A DNA stretch of 64,000 nt from Luteimicrobium sp042670205 (GTDB lineage Bacteria > Actinomycetota > Actinomycetes > Actinomycetales > Cellulomonadaceae): positions 16,205 to 80,204 of the forward strand of contig NZ_JBHUWD010000020.1 in assembly GCF_042670205.1 (NCBI RefSeq), read 5' to 3'. The notes beneath the pieces were generated by a model that made no database searches, was not told the DNA's origin, and saw nothing but the letters and a program-made list of their open reading frames with translations. Each line of letters begins with the position of its first letter. Positions within the stretch are counted from its first letter, which is position 1. Below are positions 7,368 through 17,061 of the stretch, in pieces. The position numbers and the translations under genes were made by a program.

Positions 7368-8207
7368 TCAGGCCTCCGTTCCGGACTCGGGGGCCGACTC
7401 CGTCGCCTCGGCGGGAGCCGAGGAGGCGGCGGGGGCCTCAGCCGCAGCCGGCGCGCCGGCGGCGGGACGGTCGTTACGACGGCCGCCGCGCGGACGGTCG
7501 CCACGCTCGCCGCGGCCACCACGGGCCGGACGGCCGGCGGAGGACGCCTGCTGCGCGGCGAACTCCTTCTCGGTCATGTCGCCCTTGTAGATCCAGACCT
7601 TCACGCCGATGCGGCCGAAGGTCGTGCGGGCCTCGAAGAAGCCGTAGTCGATGTTCGCGCGGAGCGTGTGCAGCGGCACACGACCCTCGCGGTAGAACTC
7701 CGACCGGCTCATCTCGGCGCCGCCCAGACGACCCGAGCACTGCACGCGGATGCCCTTCGCGCCGGCGCGCTGCGCGGACTGCATGCCCTTGCGCATCGCA
7801 CGACGGAAGGAGACACGGCTCGCGAGCTGCTCGGCGATGCCCTGCGCGACGAGCTGGGCGTCGATCTCGGGGTTCTTCACCTCGAGGATGTTGAGCTGGA
7901 CCTGCTTGCCCGTGAGCTTCTCGAGCTCGCCGCGCAGGCGGTCGGCCTCGGCGCCGCGGCGGCCGATGACGATGCCCGGACGCGCCGTGTGGATGTCCAC
8001 GCGGACGCGGTCACGCGTGCGCTCGATCTCGACCTTGGCGATGCCGGCGCGCTCGAGACCCGTGCTCATGAGCTTCCGGATCTTGACGTCCTCCTGGACG
8101 TAGTCGCGGTACCGCTGGCCGGGCTTCGTGCTGTCGGCGAACCAGCGCGACCGGTGGTCGGTGGTGATGCCGAGTCGGTACCCCAGCGGGTGAACCTTCT
8201 GTCCCAC
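7368..8207 (-). CDS. rpsC: 30S ribosomal protein S3
   Basis: S3 is part of the mRNA entry tunnel and helicase. It has 279 residues. It begins GQKVHPLGYRLGITTDHRSR and contains the KH domain (PGIVIGRRGAEADRLRGELE) and the C-terminal S3 domain (GRLGGAEMSRSEFYREGRVP). The last 60 residues are a disordered Arg-Gly then Ala/Glu tail. The start is GTG, sharing a base with the rplV stop (TAGTG). Confidence 0.98.
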   Translation of the reverse strand: MGQKVHPLGYRLGITTDHRSRWFADSTKPGQRYRDYVQEDVKIRKLMSTGLERAGIAKVEIERTRDRVRVDIHTARPGIVIGRRGAEADRLRGELEKLTGKQVQLNILEVKNPEIDAQLVAQGIAEQLASRVSFRRAMRKGMQSAQRAGAKGIRVQCSGRLGGAEMSRSEFYREGRVPLHTLRANIDYGFFEARTTFGRIGVKVWIYKGDMTEKEFAAQQASSAGRPARGGRGERGDRPRGGRRNDRPAAGAPAAAEAPAASSAPAEATESAPESGTEA

Positions 8208-8578
8208 TATCGGGCCCTTCCCTTCTCGTCGTCACGCGGAGCCACGACCACGGTGATGTGGCTGGTCCGCTTGAGGATCTGGCTCGCACGACCCTGCGCC
8301 CGCGGGCGGAACCGCTTGAGCGTCGGCCCCTCGTCGACGAACGCGGCGGTCACGACGAGCTGCTGCTCGTCGAACGCCTGGCTCGCGCGGTCGGCCTTCA
8401 CCCGGGCGTTCGCGATCGCGGACTCCACGACCTTGCGGACCGGCTCGCTCGCGGCCTGCGGCGCGAACTTGAGCACCGCCACGGCCTCGGAGGCCTGCTT
8501 GCCACGGATGAGGTCCACGACGCGCCGGGCCTTCTGGGGCGTGACACGGACGAACCGCGCCTGCGCCTTGGCTTCCAT
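8207..8578 (-). CDS. rplV: 50S ribosomal protein L22
   Basis: L22 lines the nascent-peptide exit tunnel; changes in its beta-hairpin can give macrolide resistance. It has 123 residues with the typical FVRVTPQKARRVVDLIRGK near the N-terminus. The hairpin/C-terminal signature RFRPRAQGRASQILKRTSHI is present with no obvious insertion or deletion. It shares one base with rpsC. An 88-base gap separates it from rpsS. Confidence 0.98.
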   Translation of the reverse strand: MEAKAQARFVRVTPQKARRVVDLIRGKQASEAVAVLKFAPQAASEPVRKVVESAIANARVKADRASQAFDEQQLVVTAAFVDEGPTLKRFRPRAQGRASQILKRTSHITVVVAPRDDEKGRAR

Positions 8579-8666
8579 TGCTGTCCTACCTTCTTGTCTC
8601 TCGACGACCGTCAGGTCCGTCGCTGCGCTGTCGCTGCGTCGTCGGGCTGTGCCCGGCGAGCTGCGC

Positions 8667-8948
8667 TCAGCGGCGACGTCCCTTCTTGTCGTCCTTCACG
8701 TGGCCGCGGAACGTGCGCGTGGGCGCGAACTCGCCGAGCTTGTGGCCGACCATCGCCTCGGTGACGAACACCGGGGTGTGCTTGCGACCGTCGTGCACGG
8801 CAAACGTGTGGCCGAGGAAGTCGGGCGTGATGACCGACCGACGGGACCACGTCTTGATGACGTTCTTGGTCCCCTTCTCGTTCTGCACGTCCACCTTCTT
8901 CTGAAGGTGGTCGTCGACGAAGGGGCCCTTCTTCAGGCTACGAGGCAT
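8667..8948 (-). CDS. rpsS: 30S ribosomal protein S19
   Basis: S19 is a head protein of the 30S subunit that forms bridges with the 50S. It has 93 residues and begins MPRSLKKGPFVDDHLQKKVD. The motif FVTEAMVGHKLGEFAPTRTF is the S19 signature. It lies 14 bases after rplB. Confidence 0.98.
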   Translation of the reverse strand: MPRSLKKGPFVDDHLQKKVDVQNEKGTKNVIKTWSRRSVITPDFLGHTFAVHDGRKHTPVFVTEAMVGHKLGEFAPTRTFRGHVKDDKKGRRR

Positions 8949-8962
8949 CTGTCAGGCTCCTA

Positions 8963-9799
<837 letters not shown>

Positions 9800-9831
9800 C
9801 GGGGTCTGTCCTCACTTGCCTCTCGTCCGGC

Positions 9832-10122
9832 TCAGCCGAAGATGTCGATCGTGCCCTCGCGGAGGGTGACGATCGCGCGCTTCGTGTCCTTGCGCTTGCC
9901 GATGCCGAACCGCGTGCGACGGGTCTTGCCCTTGCGGTTGATGGTGTTGACCGACGCGACCTTGACCGAGAAGACCTTCTCGATGGCGATCTTGATCTCG
10001 GTCTTGTTGGCTCGCGGGTCCACGAGGAACGTGTACTTGCCCTCGTCCAGGAGCCCGTAGCTCTTCTCGGAGACGACCGGCGCGATCAGGATGTCGCGCG
10101 GGTCCTTCTGCACGGTGGTCAC
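9832..10122 (-). CDS. rplW: 50S ribosomal protein L23
   Basis: L23 sits at the tunnel exit and is the docking site for trigger factor and SRP. It has 96 residues. The signatures DPRDILIAPVVSEKSYGLLD and NKTEIKIAIEKVFSVKVASV are clear. The start is GTG at 10120-10122, overlapping the rplD stop (GTGA). Confidence 0.97.
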   Translation of the reverse strand: MTTVQKDPRDILIAPVVSEKSYGLLDEGKYTFLVDPRANKTEIKIAIEKVFSVKVASVNTINRKGKTRRTRFGIGKRKDTKRAIVTLREGTIDIFG

Positions 10123-10820
10123 TTCTCGGTCTCCTCAGCGTTGTCCGCGGCCTCGGAGCCCGACGCGACGGCCTTCACCGAGCGACCCGTGGCCGGGCCC
10201 GCGAGGAACGCCTCGAGCGCACCCTGGGTGAACACCACGTCGTCCGAGATCAGGACGTCGTACGTGTTGAGCTGATCGGCCGGGAGCAGGTGGACCTGCT
10301 CCGCGTTCCGCAGCGACTTGACCGCGAGGTCGTCGCCGCGCTCGTGCACGACGAGGACGTGGCGGCGGGACGACACGGTCGCGAGCACCGCGACGGCGGC
10401 GCGGGTCGACGGGGCGTCCTCGATGCCGAAGCCGGTCACGACGTGGACGCGGCCCGCACGGGCGCGGTCGGACAGTGCACCGCGCAGCGCGGCGGACTTC
10501 ATCTTCTTGGGCGTCCGCTGGCTGTAGTCGCGCGGGGTCGGGCCGTGAACGACGCCACCCCCGGCGAACTGCGGCGCACGGGTCGAGCCCTGACGGGCGC
10601 GGCCGGTGCCCTTCTGCTTGTACGGCTTGCGGCCACCACCCGAGACCTCGCCACGAGACTTCGTGTCGTGGGTGCCCTGGCGCGCCGCAGCGAGCTGCGC
10701 GACGACGACCTGGTGGATCAGCGGGATGTTGGTCTGGACGTCGAACACCTCGGCAGGGAGGTCGGCGGTGCCGGCCTTCTTGCCCTGCGGGTCCAGGACG
10801 TCGACGGTGAGCGTGGCCAT
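10119..10820 (-). CDS. rplD: 50S ribosomal protein L4
   Basis: L4 is a 50S tunnel protein; in enterobacteria it also represses its own operon. It has 233 residues. The tunnel loop is recognisable: GGGRKPYKQKGTGRARQGST then RAPQFAGGGVVHGPTPRDYS. The C-terminus carries a short acidic tail. It lies 5 bases after rplC. Confidence 0.97.
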   Translation of the reverse strand: MATLTVDVLDPQGKKAGTADLPAEVFDVQTNIPLIHQVVVAQLAAARQGTHDTKSRGEVSGGGRKPYKQKGTGRARQGSTRAPQFAGGGVVHGPTPRDYSQRTPKKMKSAALRGALSDRARAGRVHVVTGFGIEDAPSTRAAVAVLATVSSRRHVLVVHERGDDLAVKSLRNAEQVHLLPADQLNTYDVLISDDVVFTQGALEAFLAGPATGRSVKAVASGSEAADNAEETEK

Positions 10821-10825
10821 GACGG

Positions 10826-11497
10826 TCAGGCCTCCTTCACGGCGCTCTTGGCCGCGGTGCGGACGAGGACGACGCCGCCCTTGGGGCCGGGCACGGCACC
10901 CTTGACGAGCAGCAGGCCCTTCTCGGCGTCGACCTTGTAGACGGTCAGGTTCTGGGTGGTCTGGCGGGCGTGGCCCATGCGACCAGCCATGCGCAGGCCC
11001 TTGAAGACGCGCGACGGGGTCGAGGCCCCACCGATCGAGCCGGGCTTGCGGTGGTTACGGTGCGAACCGTGCGAGGCGCTGACGCCCTTGAAGCCGTGAC
11101 GCTTCATGACGCCGGCGGTGCCCTTGCCCTTCGTGGTGCCCACGACGTCGACCAGCTGGCCGGCGTCGAACACCTCGGCGGTGAGCTCCTGGCCGAGCTC
11201 GTACTCGGCGGCGTCCGGCGTCCGGACCTCGGCGACGTGACGGCGCGGCGTGACGCCGGCCTTCTCGAAGTGGCCCTTGAGGGGCTGCGTCACCTTGCGC
11301 GGGTCGATCTGGCCGAAGGCGAGCTGGACGGCGGAGTAGCCGTCAGCGTCCTGCGTCCGGACCTGCGTCACGACGTTCGCCCCGACCTGGACGACGGTCA
11401 CGGGCACGAGGCGCCCGTTCTCGTCCCAGGTCTGGGTCATGCCGAGCTTGGTGCCGAGGACGGCCTTGACGGCGCGCTCGTTCTGCTGGGTAGTCAT
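10826..11497 (-). CDS. rplC: 50S ribosomal protein L3
   Basis: L3 is an early-assembly 50S protein whose loop reaches the peptidyl-transferase centre. It has 223 residues. The family features are LGTKLGMTQTWDENGRLVPV, GTTKGKGTAGVMKRHGFKG and SIGGASTPSRVFKGLRMAGR. The ATG at 11495-11497 has a GGAGGAGACGACA site. It follows rpsJ after 19 bases. Confidence 0.98.
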   Translation of the reverse strand: MTTQQNERAVKAVLGTKLGMTQTWDENGRLVPVTVVQVGANVVTQVRTQDADGYSAVQLAFGQIDPRKVTQPLKGHFEKAGVTPRRHVAEVRTPDAAEYELGQELTAEVFDAGQLVDVVGTTKGKGTAGVMKRHGFKGVSASHGSHRNHRKPGSIGGASTPSRVFKGLRMAGRMGHARQTTQNLTVYKVDAEKGLLLVKGAVPGPKGGVVLVRTAAKSAVKEA

Positions 11498-11516
11498 TGT
11501 CGTCTCCTCCCCAGCC

Positions 11517-11825
11517 TCAGAGCTTGATCTCGATGTTCACGTCCGCAGGCAGGTCGAGACGCATGAGCGAGTCGACGGCCTTCGGCGTGGGGTCGATGAT
11601 GTCGATGAGCCGCTTGTGCGTGCGCATCTCGAAGTGCTCGCGGCTGTCCTTGTACTTGTGAGGCGACCGGATCACGACGAACACGTTCTTCTCGGTCGGC
11701 AGCGGCACCGGACCCACGACCGTCGCACCAGCGCGGGTCACCGTGTCGACGATCTTGCGCGCCGAACTGTCGATGACCTCGTGGTCGTAGGACTTGAGCC
11801 GGATGCGGATCTTCTGTCCCGCCAT
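11517..11825 (-). CDS. rpsJ: 30S ribosomal protein S10
   Basis: S10 is a 30S head protein and, as NusE, a partner of NusB/NusG in transcription antitermination. It has 102 residues: MAGQKIRIRLKSYDHEVIDS, then GPVPLPTEKNVFVVIRSPHK and the C-terminus VNIEIKL. It is the first gene of the S10 operon here, preceded by about 470 bases of non-coding DNA. Confidence 0.98.
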   Translation of the reverse strand: MAGQKIRIRLKSYDHEVIDSSARKIVDTVTRAGATVVGPVPLPTEKNVFVVIRSPHKYKDSREHFEMRTHKRLIDIIDPTPKAVDSLMRLDLPADVNIEIKL

Positions 11826-12204
11826 GGCGTCGTCTGACTCTCTCTCTCGAACCGCTATGTCTGTCCGACCCCCGCGCTCGGGCGTGTCGCTTTGTGCGAC
11901 GCGCCTCGGCGCATACCACCCGGGTACCGGGGCCGTGGTTTGCGGGAGCCACGCTCCCCCGGGCTCAGGCCCAGGGCTGCGACGACGTCCCTCAACGTGC
12001 GCTCGCCTGCTCGAAACATGTGTTCCACGGGGCTCGATCTGCATCGTCCAGCAGAGTCGACGCCCGGCCGGCCCCGAAGGACCTGGCACCGCGGTTCAAC
12101 ACACTGTTCGATACATGAAGGAGCGCACCTGTAACAGGCAACTTGACTAGTCTGCCATACGGACCGCCGTCGACGCCAATCCGCGTCGCGAGAGTCCGTC
12201 GGCG
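11826..12204 (-). promoter_or_regulatory. S10-operon leader/promoter region
   Basis: This gap between the tuf terminator and rpsJ holds no convincing gene. It contains a relatively AT-rich patch around 12100-12155, where a minus-strand TTGCCT and ATGTAT pair 19 bases apart is a weak promoter candidate. It also has a 10-bp hairpin at 11881-11905 (GGCGCGTCGC-type arms, 5-base ACAAA loop) about 55 bases before rpsJ. A structured leader regulated by a ribosomal protein is possible but not shown. Confidence 0.4.
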
Positions 12205-12246
12205 CACGAGGGCCCCGACACCCTGACGGGTGCCGGGGCCCTCGTG
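12205..12246 (-). terminator. tuf terminator
   Basis: A 19-bp stem with a single A-C mismatch (arms begin CACGAGGGCCCCG) and a TGAC tetraloop lies about 47 bases after the tuf stop. It is very stable and has no U-tract. It separates the str operon from the S10 operon. Confidence 0.85.
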
Positions 12247-12293
12247 GAACCACCGGGTGCGCGGGACGAGCCCGCACGGCGGGTCAGGTCAGA

Positions 12294-13490
12294 TCACTTG
12301 ATGATCTTCGTGACACGGCCCGAGCCCACGGTGCGGCCACCCTCACGGATGGCGAAGCCGAGGCCCTCCTCCATGGCGATCGGCTGGATCAGCTCGACCG
12401 TCATCTCGGTGTTGTCGCCGGGCATGACCATCTCGGTGCCCTCGGGCAGCGTGATGACGCCGGTGACGTCCGTGGTCCGGAAGTAGAACTGCGGACGGTA
12501 GTTCGAGTAGAACGGGTTGTGACGGCCGCCCTCGTCCTTGCCCAGGATGTAGACCTGAGCCTCGAAGTTCGTGTGCGGGGTGATCGAACCCGGCTTCACG
12601 ACGACCTGGCCGCGCTCGACGTCCTCGCGCTTGATGCCGCGGAGCAGGAGGCCGGTGTTGTCGCCGGCCTGCGCCTCGTCCATCTGCTTGTGGAACGTCT
12701 CGATACCGGTGACCGTCGTCTTCTGCGGGGTGCGGATACCGACGATCTCGACCTCGGAGTTGATGGCGAGCGTGCCACGCTCGACCTTGCCGGTGACGAC
12801 GGTGCCACGACCGGTGATCGTGAAGACGTCCTCGATCGGCATGAGGAAGGGCTTGTCGAGCTCGCGGACGGGCTCGGGGACGTTCTCGTCCACGGCCTCC
12901 ATGAGCTCGAGCACCTTGGCGGTCCACTCGGGGTCGCCCTCGAGCGCCTTCAGGCCGGAGACGCGCACGACCGGCGCGTCGTCGCCGTCGAAGCCCTGCG
13001 AGGAGAGGAGCTCACGGACCTCCATCTCGACGAGCTCGAGGATCTCCTCGTCGTCGACCATGTCGGACTTGTTGAGCGCCACGAGCAGGTAGGGAACGCC
13101 GACCTGGCGGGCGAGCAGGACGTGCTCACGCGTCTGGGCCATCGGGCCGTCGGTCGCGGCGACCACCAGGATCGCGCCGTCCATCTGGGCGGCACCGGTG
13201 ATCATGTTCTTGATGTAGTCGGCGTGACCCGGGGCGTCGACGTGCGCGTAGTGGCGCGCCGGCGTCTCGTACTCGATGTGCGCGATGTTGATCGTGATAC
13301 CGCGCTGCTTCTCCTCGGGAGCCGCGTCGATCTCGTCGAAGTTGCGCTGCACGTTCGCCGGCAGGTCCGGGTACGTGTCCGCGAGCGTCTTCGAGATGGC
13401 CGCCGTCAGCGTGGTCTTGCCGTGGTCGACGTGACCGATCGTGCCGATGTTGACGTGCGGCTTGGTCCGCTCGAACTTGGCCTTAGCCAC
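12294..13490 (-). CDS. tuf: Elongation factor Tu
   Basis: EF-Tu is a GTPase that delivers aminoacyl-tRNA to the ribosome. It has about 398 residues. The G1 motif is GHVDHGKTT, G3 is DAPGHADYIKNMITGAAQMD (Ala where many bacteria have Cys, common in actinobacteria), and G4 is NKSD. Domains 2 and 3 follow with GRGTVVTGKVERG and PGDNTEMTVELIQPIAM. The start is GTG at 13488-13490 (GTGGCTAAGGCC) behind AGGAGG. It lies 88 bases downstream of fusA and may have its own promoter. Confidence 0.98.
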   Translation of the reverse strand: MAKAKFERTKPHVNIGTIGHVDHGKTTLTAAISKTLADTYPDLPANVQRNFDEIDAAPEEKQRGITINIAHIEYETPARHYAHVDAPGHADYIKNMITGAAQMDGAILVVAATDGPMAQTREHVLLARQVGVPYLLVALNKSDMVDDEEILELVEMEVRELLSSQGFDGDDAPVVRVSGLKALEGDPEWTAKVLELMEAVDENVPEPVRELDKPFLMPIEDVFTITGRGTVVTGKVERGTLAINSEVEIVGIRTPQKTTVTGIETFHKQMDEAQAGDNTGLLLRGIKREDVERGQVVVKPGSITPHTNFEAQVYILGKDEGGRHNPFYSNYRPQFYFRTTDVTGVITLPEGTEMVMPGDNTEMTVELIQPIAMEEGLGFAIREGGRTVGSGRVTKIIK

Positions 13491-13552
13491 TGGGGTCCTC
13501 CTGGGACTCGGGGTAGGTGCGCCGGAGCGCGTCGCTACAGGTTGATGTGGTG

Positions 13553-13558
13553 ATTCTA
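13553..13558 (-). promoter_or_regulatory. Possible tuf-specific -10 element
   Basis: Minus-strand TAGAAT is a perfect actinobacterial -10 hexamer. It lies in the fusA-tuf gap about 62 bases before the tuf GTG. The -35 region would fall in the end of fusA and is weak. An internal tuf promoter would allow higher expression than fusA. Confidence 0.45.
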
Positions 13559-13578
13559 GGTGGTCGACCTGTGGGGAC

Positions 13579-15696
13579 TCACTCGCCCCGGGTCTTCTTG
13601 ATGATCTCGTCCGCGACGTTCCGAGGAACCTCGGCGTAGCTGTCGAACTGCATCGAGTACACCGCGCGGCCCTGCGTCTTGGAACGCAGGTCGCCGATGT
13701 AGCCGAACATCTCCGACAGCGGCACCTGGGCACGGACGACCTTGACGCCGGTGGCGTCCTCCATCGACTGGATCATGCCTCGACGGGAGTTGATGTCGCC
13801 GATGACGTCGCCCATGTACTCCTCGGGCGTGCGCACCTCGACGGCCATGATCGGCTCGAGCAGAGCCGGGTCCGCCCGCTTGACGCCCTCCTTGAGGACC
13901 ATCGAGCCGGCGATCTTGAACGCCATCTCGGACGAGTCGACCTCGTGGTAGGCGCCGTCGAGCAGCGTGGCCTTGACGCCCACGAGCGGGAAGCCCGCGA
14001 GGACACCCTGCTGCAGCGCGGACTGGATGCCGGCGTCGACGGAGGGGATGTACTCGCGCGGGATGCGACCACCGGTCACGGCGTTGTTGAACTCGTAGAG
14101 CTCGCCCTCGGCCGTGTCGAGCGGCTCGAAGGTCACCTGGACCTTGGCGAACTGACCCGAACCACCGGTCTGCTTCTTGTGCGTGTAGTCGACCTTCTCC
14201 ACCGTGCGGCGGATGGTCTCGCGGTACGCGACCTGCGGCTTGCCGACGTTCGCCTCGACCTTGAACTCGCGACGCATGCGGTCGACGAGGATGTCGAGGT
14301 GGAGCTCGCCCATGCCGCCGATGACGGTCTGGCCGGTCTCGTCGTCCAGGCGGACGCGGAACGTCGGGTCCTCCTCGGCGAGCTTCTGGATCGCCGTGGA
14401 GAGCTTCTCCTGGTCGGCCTTCGTCTTCGGCTCGATGGCCACGTCGATGACCGGCTCGGGGAACGTCATCGACTCGAGGATGACCTGCGCGTTCGGGTCG
14501 GACAGGGTGTCACCGGTGGTGACGTCCTTGAGACCGATGAACGCGTAGATGTGACCCGCGGTCGCCTCGTCGACAGGGTTCTCCTTGTTGGCGTGCATCT
14601 GGAAGATCTTCCCGATGCGCTCCTTCTTGCCCTTGGTCGAGTTCACGACCTGGGCGCCCTGCGACACGTGGCCCGAGTAGACCCGGATGAACGTGAGCTT
14701 GCCGAAGAACGGGTGCGCGGCGATCTTGAACGCGAGGGCCGAGAACGGCTCGGTCGCGTCCGCGTGACGCTCGACGACGACCTCGGGGTCCTTGACGTCG
14801 TGGCCCTGGATGGCCGGGACGTCGAGGGGCGACGGGAGGTAGTCGACGACGGCGTCGAGCATGGGCTGGACGCCCTTGTTCTTGAACGCCGAGCCGCACA
14901 GCACGGGGAACGCCTCGCCGGCGATGGTGAGCTTGCGGATGCCGGCCTTGATCTCGGCGACCGTGAGCTCCTCGCCACCGAGGAACTTCTCGAGCAGCTC
15001 GTCGTCGGTCTCGGCGACGGCCTCCAGGAGCTCCGAGCGGTACTGCTCGGCCTTCTCCGCGAGGTCGGCCGGGATCTCCTCGATGTCGTACTTCGCGCCC
15101 ATCTGGGTCTCGCCGCGCCACACGAGCGCGCGCATCTCGACCAGGTCGACGACGCCGATGAAGTCGTTCTCCGAACCGATCGGGAGCTGGATGACCAGCG
15201 GCTTCGCCTTGAGGCGGTTGATGATCGTGTCGACGGTGAAGTAGAAGTCCGCGCCGAGCTTGTCCATCTTGTTGACGAAGCAGATGCGCGGGACCTCGTA
15301 CTTGTCCGCCTGACGCCACACCGTCTCGGACTGGGGCTCCACGCCCTCCTTGCCGTCGAAGACCGCGACCGCGCCGTCGAGGACGCGCAGCGAGCGCTCG
15401 ACCTCGACCGTGAAGTCCACGTGACCCGGCGTGTCGATGACGTTGATCTGCGTCTCGTTCGCCTTGCCCTTGTTCCAGAACGCGGTCACAGCAGCAGACG
15501 TGATCGTGATGCCACGCTCCTGCTCCTGCTCCATCCAGTCGGTCGTGGACGCGCCGTCGTGCGTCTCGCCGATCTTGTAGTTGACGCCCGTGTAGTACAG
15601 GATCCGCTCGGTCGTCGTCGTCTTCCCGGCATCGATGTGGGCCATGATGCCGATGTTGCGGACCTTCTTCAGGTCGGTCAGCACGTCAAGTGCCAC
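13579..15696 (-). CDS. fusA: Elongation factor G
   Basis: EF-G is the translocase GTPase of protein synthesis. It has 705 residues. The G1 motif is AHIDAGKTTTTERILYYTG, G3 is DTPGHVDF and G4 is NKMDK. Domain IV/V sequences include GGSGQFAKVQ and the tip region RGMIQSMEDATGVKVVRAQV. The start is GTG at 15694-15696. It follows rpsG after 105 bases containing a hairpin. Confidence 0.98.
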   Translation of the reverse strand: MALDVLTDLKKVRNIGIMAHIDAGKTTTTERILYYTGVNYKIGETHDGASTTDWMEQEQERGITITSAAVTAFWNKGKANETQINVIDTPGHVDFTVEVERSLRVLDGAVAVFDGKEGVEPQSETVWRQADKYEVPRICFVNKMDKLGADFYFTVDTIINRLKAKPLVIQLPIGSENDFIGVVDLVEMRALVWRGETQMGAKYDIEEIPADLAEKAEQYRSELLEAVAETDDELLEKFLGGEELTVAEIKAGIRKLTIAGEAFPVLCGSAFKNKGVQPMLDAVVDYLPSPLDVPAIQGHDVKDPEVVVERHADATEPFSALAFKIAAHPFFGKLTFIRVYSGHVSQGAQVVNSTKGKKERIGKIFQMHANKENPVDEATAGHIYAFIGLKDVTTGDTLSDPNAQVILESMTFPEPVIDVAIEPKTKADQEKLSTAIQKLAEEDPTFRVRLDDETGQTVIGGMGELHLDILVDRMRREFKVEANVGKPQVAYRETIRRTVEKVDYTHKKQTGGSGQFAKVQVTFEPLDTAEGELYEFNNAVTGGRIPREYIPSVDAGIQSALQQGVLAGFPLVGVKATLLDGAYHEVDSSEMAFKIAGSMVLKEGVKRADPALLEPIMAVEVRTPEEYMGDVIGDINSRRGMIQSMEDATGVKVVRAQVPLSEMFGYIGDLRSKTQGRAVYSMQFDSYAEVPRNVADEIIKKTRGE

Positions 15697-15764
15697 GGTG
15701 GTGAACCCCTTGTCAGGTGGGAGGGTGGGGCGCCCGGGAAAGGGCAGGAGCGGGGAGCGGCGCC

Positions 15765-15791
15765 GCCGGCCCCGGGTTCTCCGGGACCGGC
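15765..15791 (-). other. Hairpin in the rpsG-fusA gap
   Basis: Two 5-bp GC blocks (GCCGG/CCGGC and CCCGG/CCGGG) flank one C-A mismatch and a 5-base loop, about 11 bases after the rpsG stop. It is inside the str operon, so attenuation or mRNA stabilisation is more likely than full termination. Confidence 0.4.
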
Positions 15792-15801
15792 AGCGACCGG
15801 C

Positions 15802-16272
15802 TCACCAGCGGTAGTGCGCGAAGGCCTTGTTCGAGTCGGCCATCTTGTGCATGTCCTCGCGGCGCTTGACCGCGGCACCGAGGCCGTTCGAGGCGTCGAG
15901 GATCTCGTTCGTCAGACGCTCGGTCATCGTCTTCTCGCGGCGAGCGCGCGAGTAGTCGGTGAGCCAGCGCAGCGCGAGCGTGGTGGCACGCGCAGGACGG
16001 ACCTCGATCGGCACCTGGTAGGTCGCACCGCCGACGCGGCGGGACTTGACCTCGAGGGCCGGGCGGACGTTGTCGAGCGCGCGCTTGAGCACGACGACGG
16101 GGTCCTGGTCGGTCTTCGCCCGGACGCCCTCGAGGGCGCCGTAGACGATGGCCTCGGCGGTCGACTTCTTGCCGTCGCGCAGGACCTTGTTGACGAGCTG
16201 GGTGACGATGGGCGACCCGTAGACGGGGTCGACGACGAGCGGCCGCTTGGGGGCCGGACCCTTACGAGGCAT
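15802..16272 (-). CDS. rpsG: 30S ribosomal protein S7
   Basis: S7 initiates assembly of the 30S head; in E. coli it represses the str operon. It has 156 residues, the standard length, beginning MPRKGPAPKRPLVVDPVYGS. It contains GGATYQVPIEVRPARATTLA and ends MADSNKAFAHYRW, all typical. The ATG overlaps the rpsL stop (ATGA). Confidence 0.98.
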   Translation of the reverse strand: MPRKGPAPKRPLVVDPVYGSPIVTQLVNKVLRDGKKSTAEAIVYGALEGVRAKTDQDPVVVLKRALDNVRPALEVKSRRVGGATYQVPIEVRPARATTLALRWLTDYSRARREKTMTERLTNEILDASNGLGAAVKRREDMHKMADSNKAFAHYRW

Positions 16273-16646
16273 CAGGCCTTCTCCTTCTTCGCGCCGTAGC
16301 GGCTGCGCGCCTGCTTGCGGTTCTTCACGCCCTGCGTGTCGAGCGCACCGCGCACGATCTTGTAACGGACACCCGGGAGGTCCTTCACACGGCCGCCGCG
16401 GACGAGCACGATCGAGTGCTCCTGCAGGTTGTGGCCGACGCCGGGGATGTACGCCGTGACCTCGATGCCCGAGGACAGCTTGACGCGCGCGACCTTGCGG
16501 AGCGCGGAGTTCGGCTTCTTCGGGGTGGTGGTGTACACGCGGGTGCACACACCGCGGCGCTGGGGCGAACCCTTGAGCGCGGGCGTCTTGGACTTCGACG
16601 CCTTCGATGTCCGCCCCTTGCGGACGAGCTGCTGGATCGTAGGCAC
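16272..16646 (-). CDS. rpsL: 30S ribosomal protein S12
   Basis: S12 is at the decoding centre and sets translational accuracy. It has 124 residues. The streptomycin-relevant segments TTTPKKPNSALRK (Lys at the K43 position) and GRVKDLPGVRY (Lys at the K88 position) are wild type, so no S12-type streptomycin resistance is predicted. The start is GTG at 16644-16646 with GGAG five bases away. It heads the str operon after a long leader. Confidence 0.98.
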   Translation of the reverse strand: MPTIQQLVRKGRTSKASKSKTPALKGSPQRRGVCTRVYTTTPKKPNSALRKVARVKLSSGIEVTAYIPGVGHNLQEHSIVLVRGGRVKDLPGVRYKIVRGALDTQGVKNRKQARSRYGAKKEKA

Positions 16647-16958
16647 TACGTCTCCGTGTCTTCTCGAGCTGCTCGAGGCGGCTGCCTCGACAGTGGTCTG
16701 TGTCTGGGGCGCCGGCAGCAAGAGGCGCCAGCAGCACCTCAGGTGCTGCTACAGCCACTTTCCACCGGCCCGATGGTCCGTCCGCGGCGGCCCTGGAGGG
16801 CCCGCAGAGCGGTTCGCCCGCGCGCTCACATCAGGCCCAGATCCGAGTGGGCACCGGGCGCCGCCGACGAGGTCGGCGAGGGGATCCGGACGACGCGAGG
16901 TCGTCCCGGTCGTCCCGGTGCATCAGAGCAGGCCCGACGGCGCGGGCAACAGTCGTCA
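16647..16958 (-). promoter_or_regulatory. Long 5' leader of the rpsL operon
   Basis: This is about 300 bases of non-coding DNA between the rpsL promoter and its GTG. It has a near-perfect inverted repeat at 16730-16750 (AGCAGCACCT arms around one base) and a CTCGAG-CAG-CTCGAG element at 16663-16677 close to the ribosome-binding site. These could form a regulatory leader; I see no gene in it. Confidence 0.5.
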
Positions 16959-16987
16959 AGTCTACGTGGGCGCGCGAGCCCCGTCAA
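16959..16987 (-). promoter_or_regulatory. rpsL (str operon) promoter
   Basis: On the minus strand TTGACG (16982-16987) and TAGACT (16959-16964) are separated by exactly 17 bases. Both are close to the housekeeping actinobacterial consensus. Predicted transcription starts near 16952, giving a leader of about 300 bases before rpsL. Confidence 0.8.
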
Positions 16988-17061
16988 AGAGCGGGAGACC
17001 CTACCCGACGGGAGCCGCCGCGCGCGCCGTCGTCCAGAGCCCGGAAGGGGCGCCGGACACG

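Noticed and set aside
12100..12155. S10-operon promoter
   Set aside because: TTGCCT and ATGTAT on the minus strand are 19 bases apart and poorly matched; not strong enough for a promoter call, so only mentioned in the region entry.
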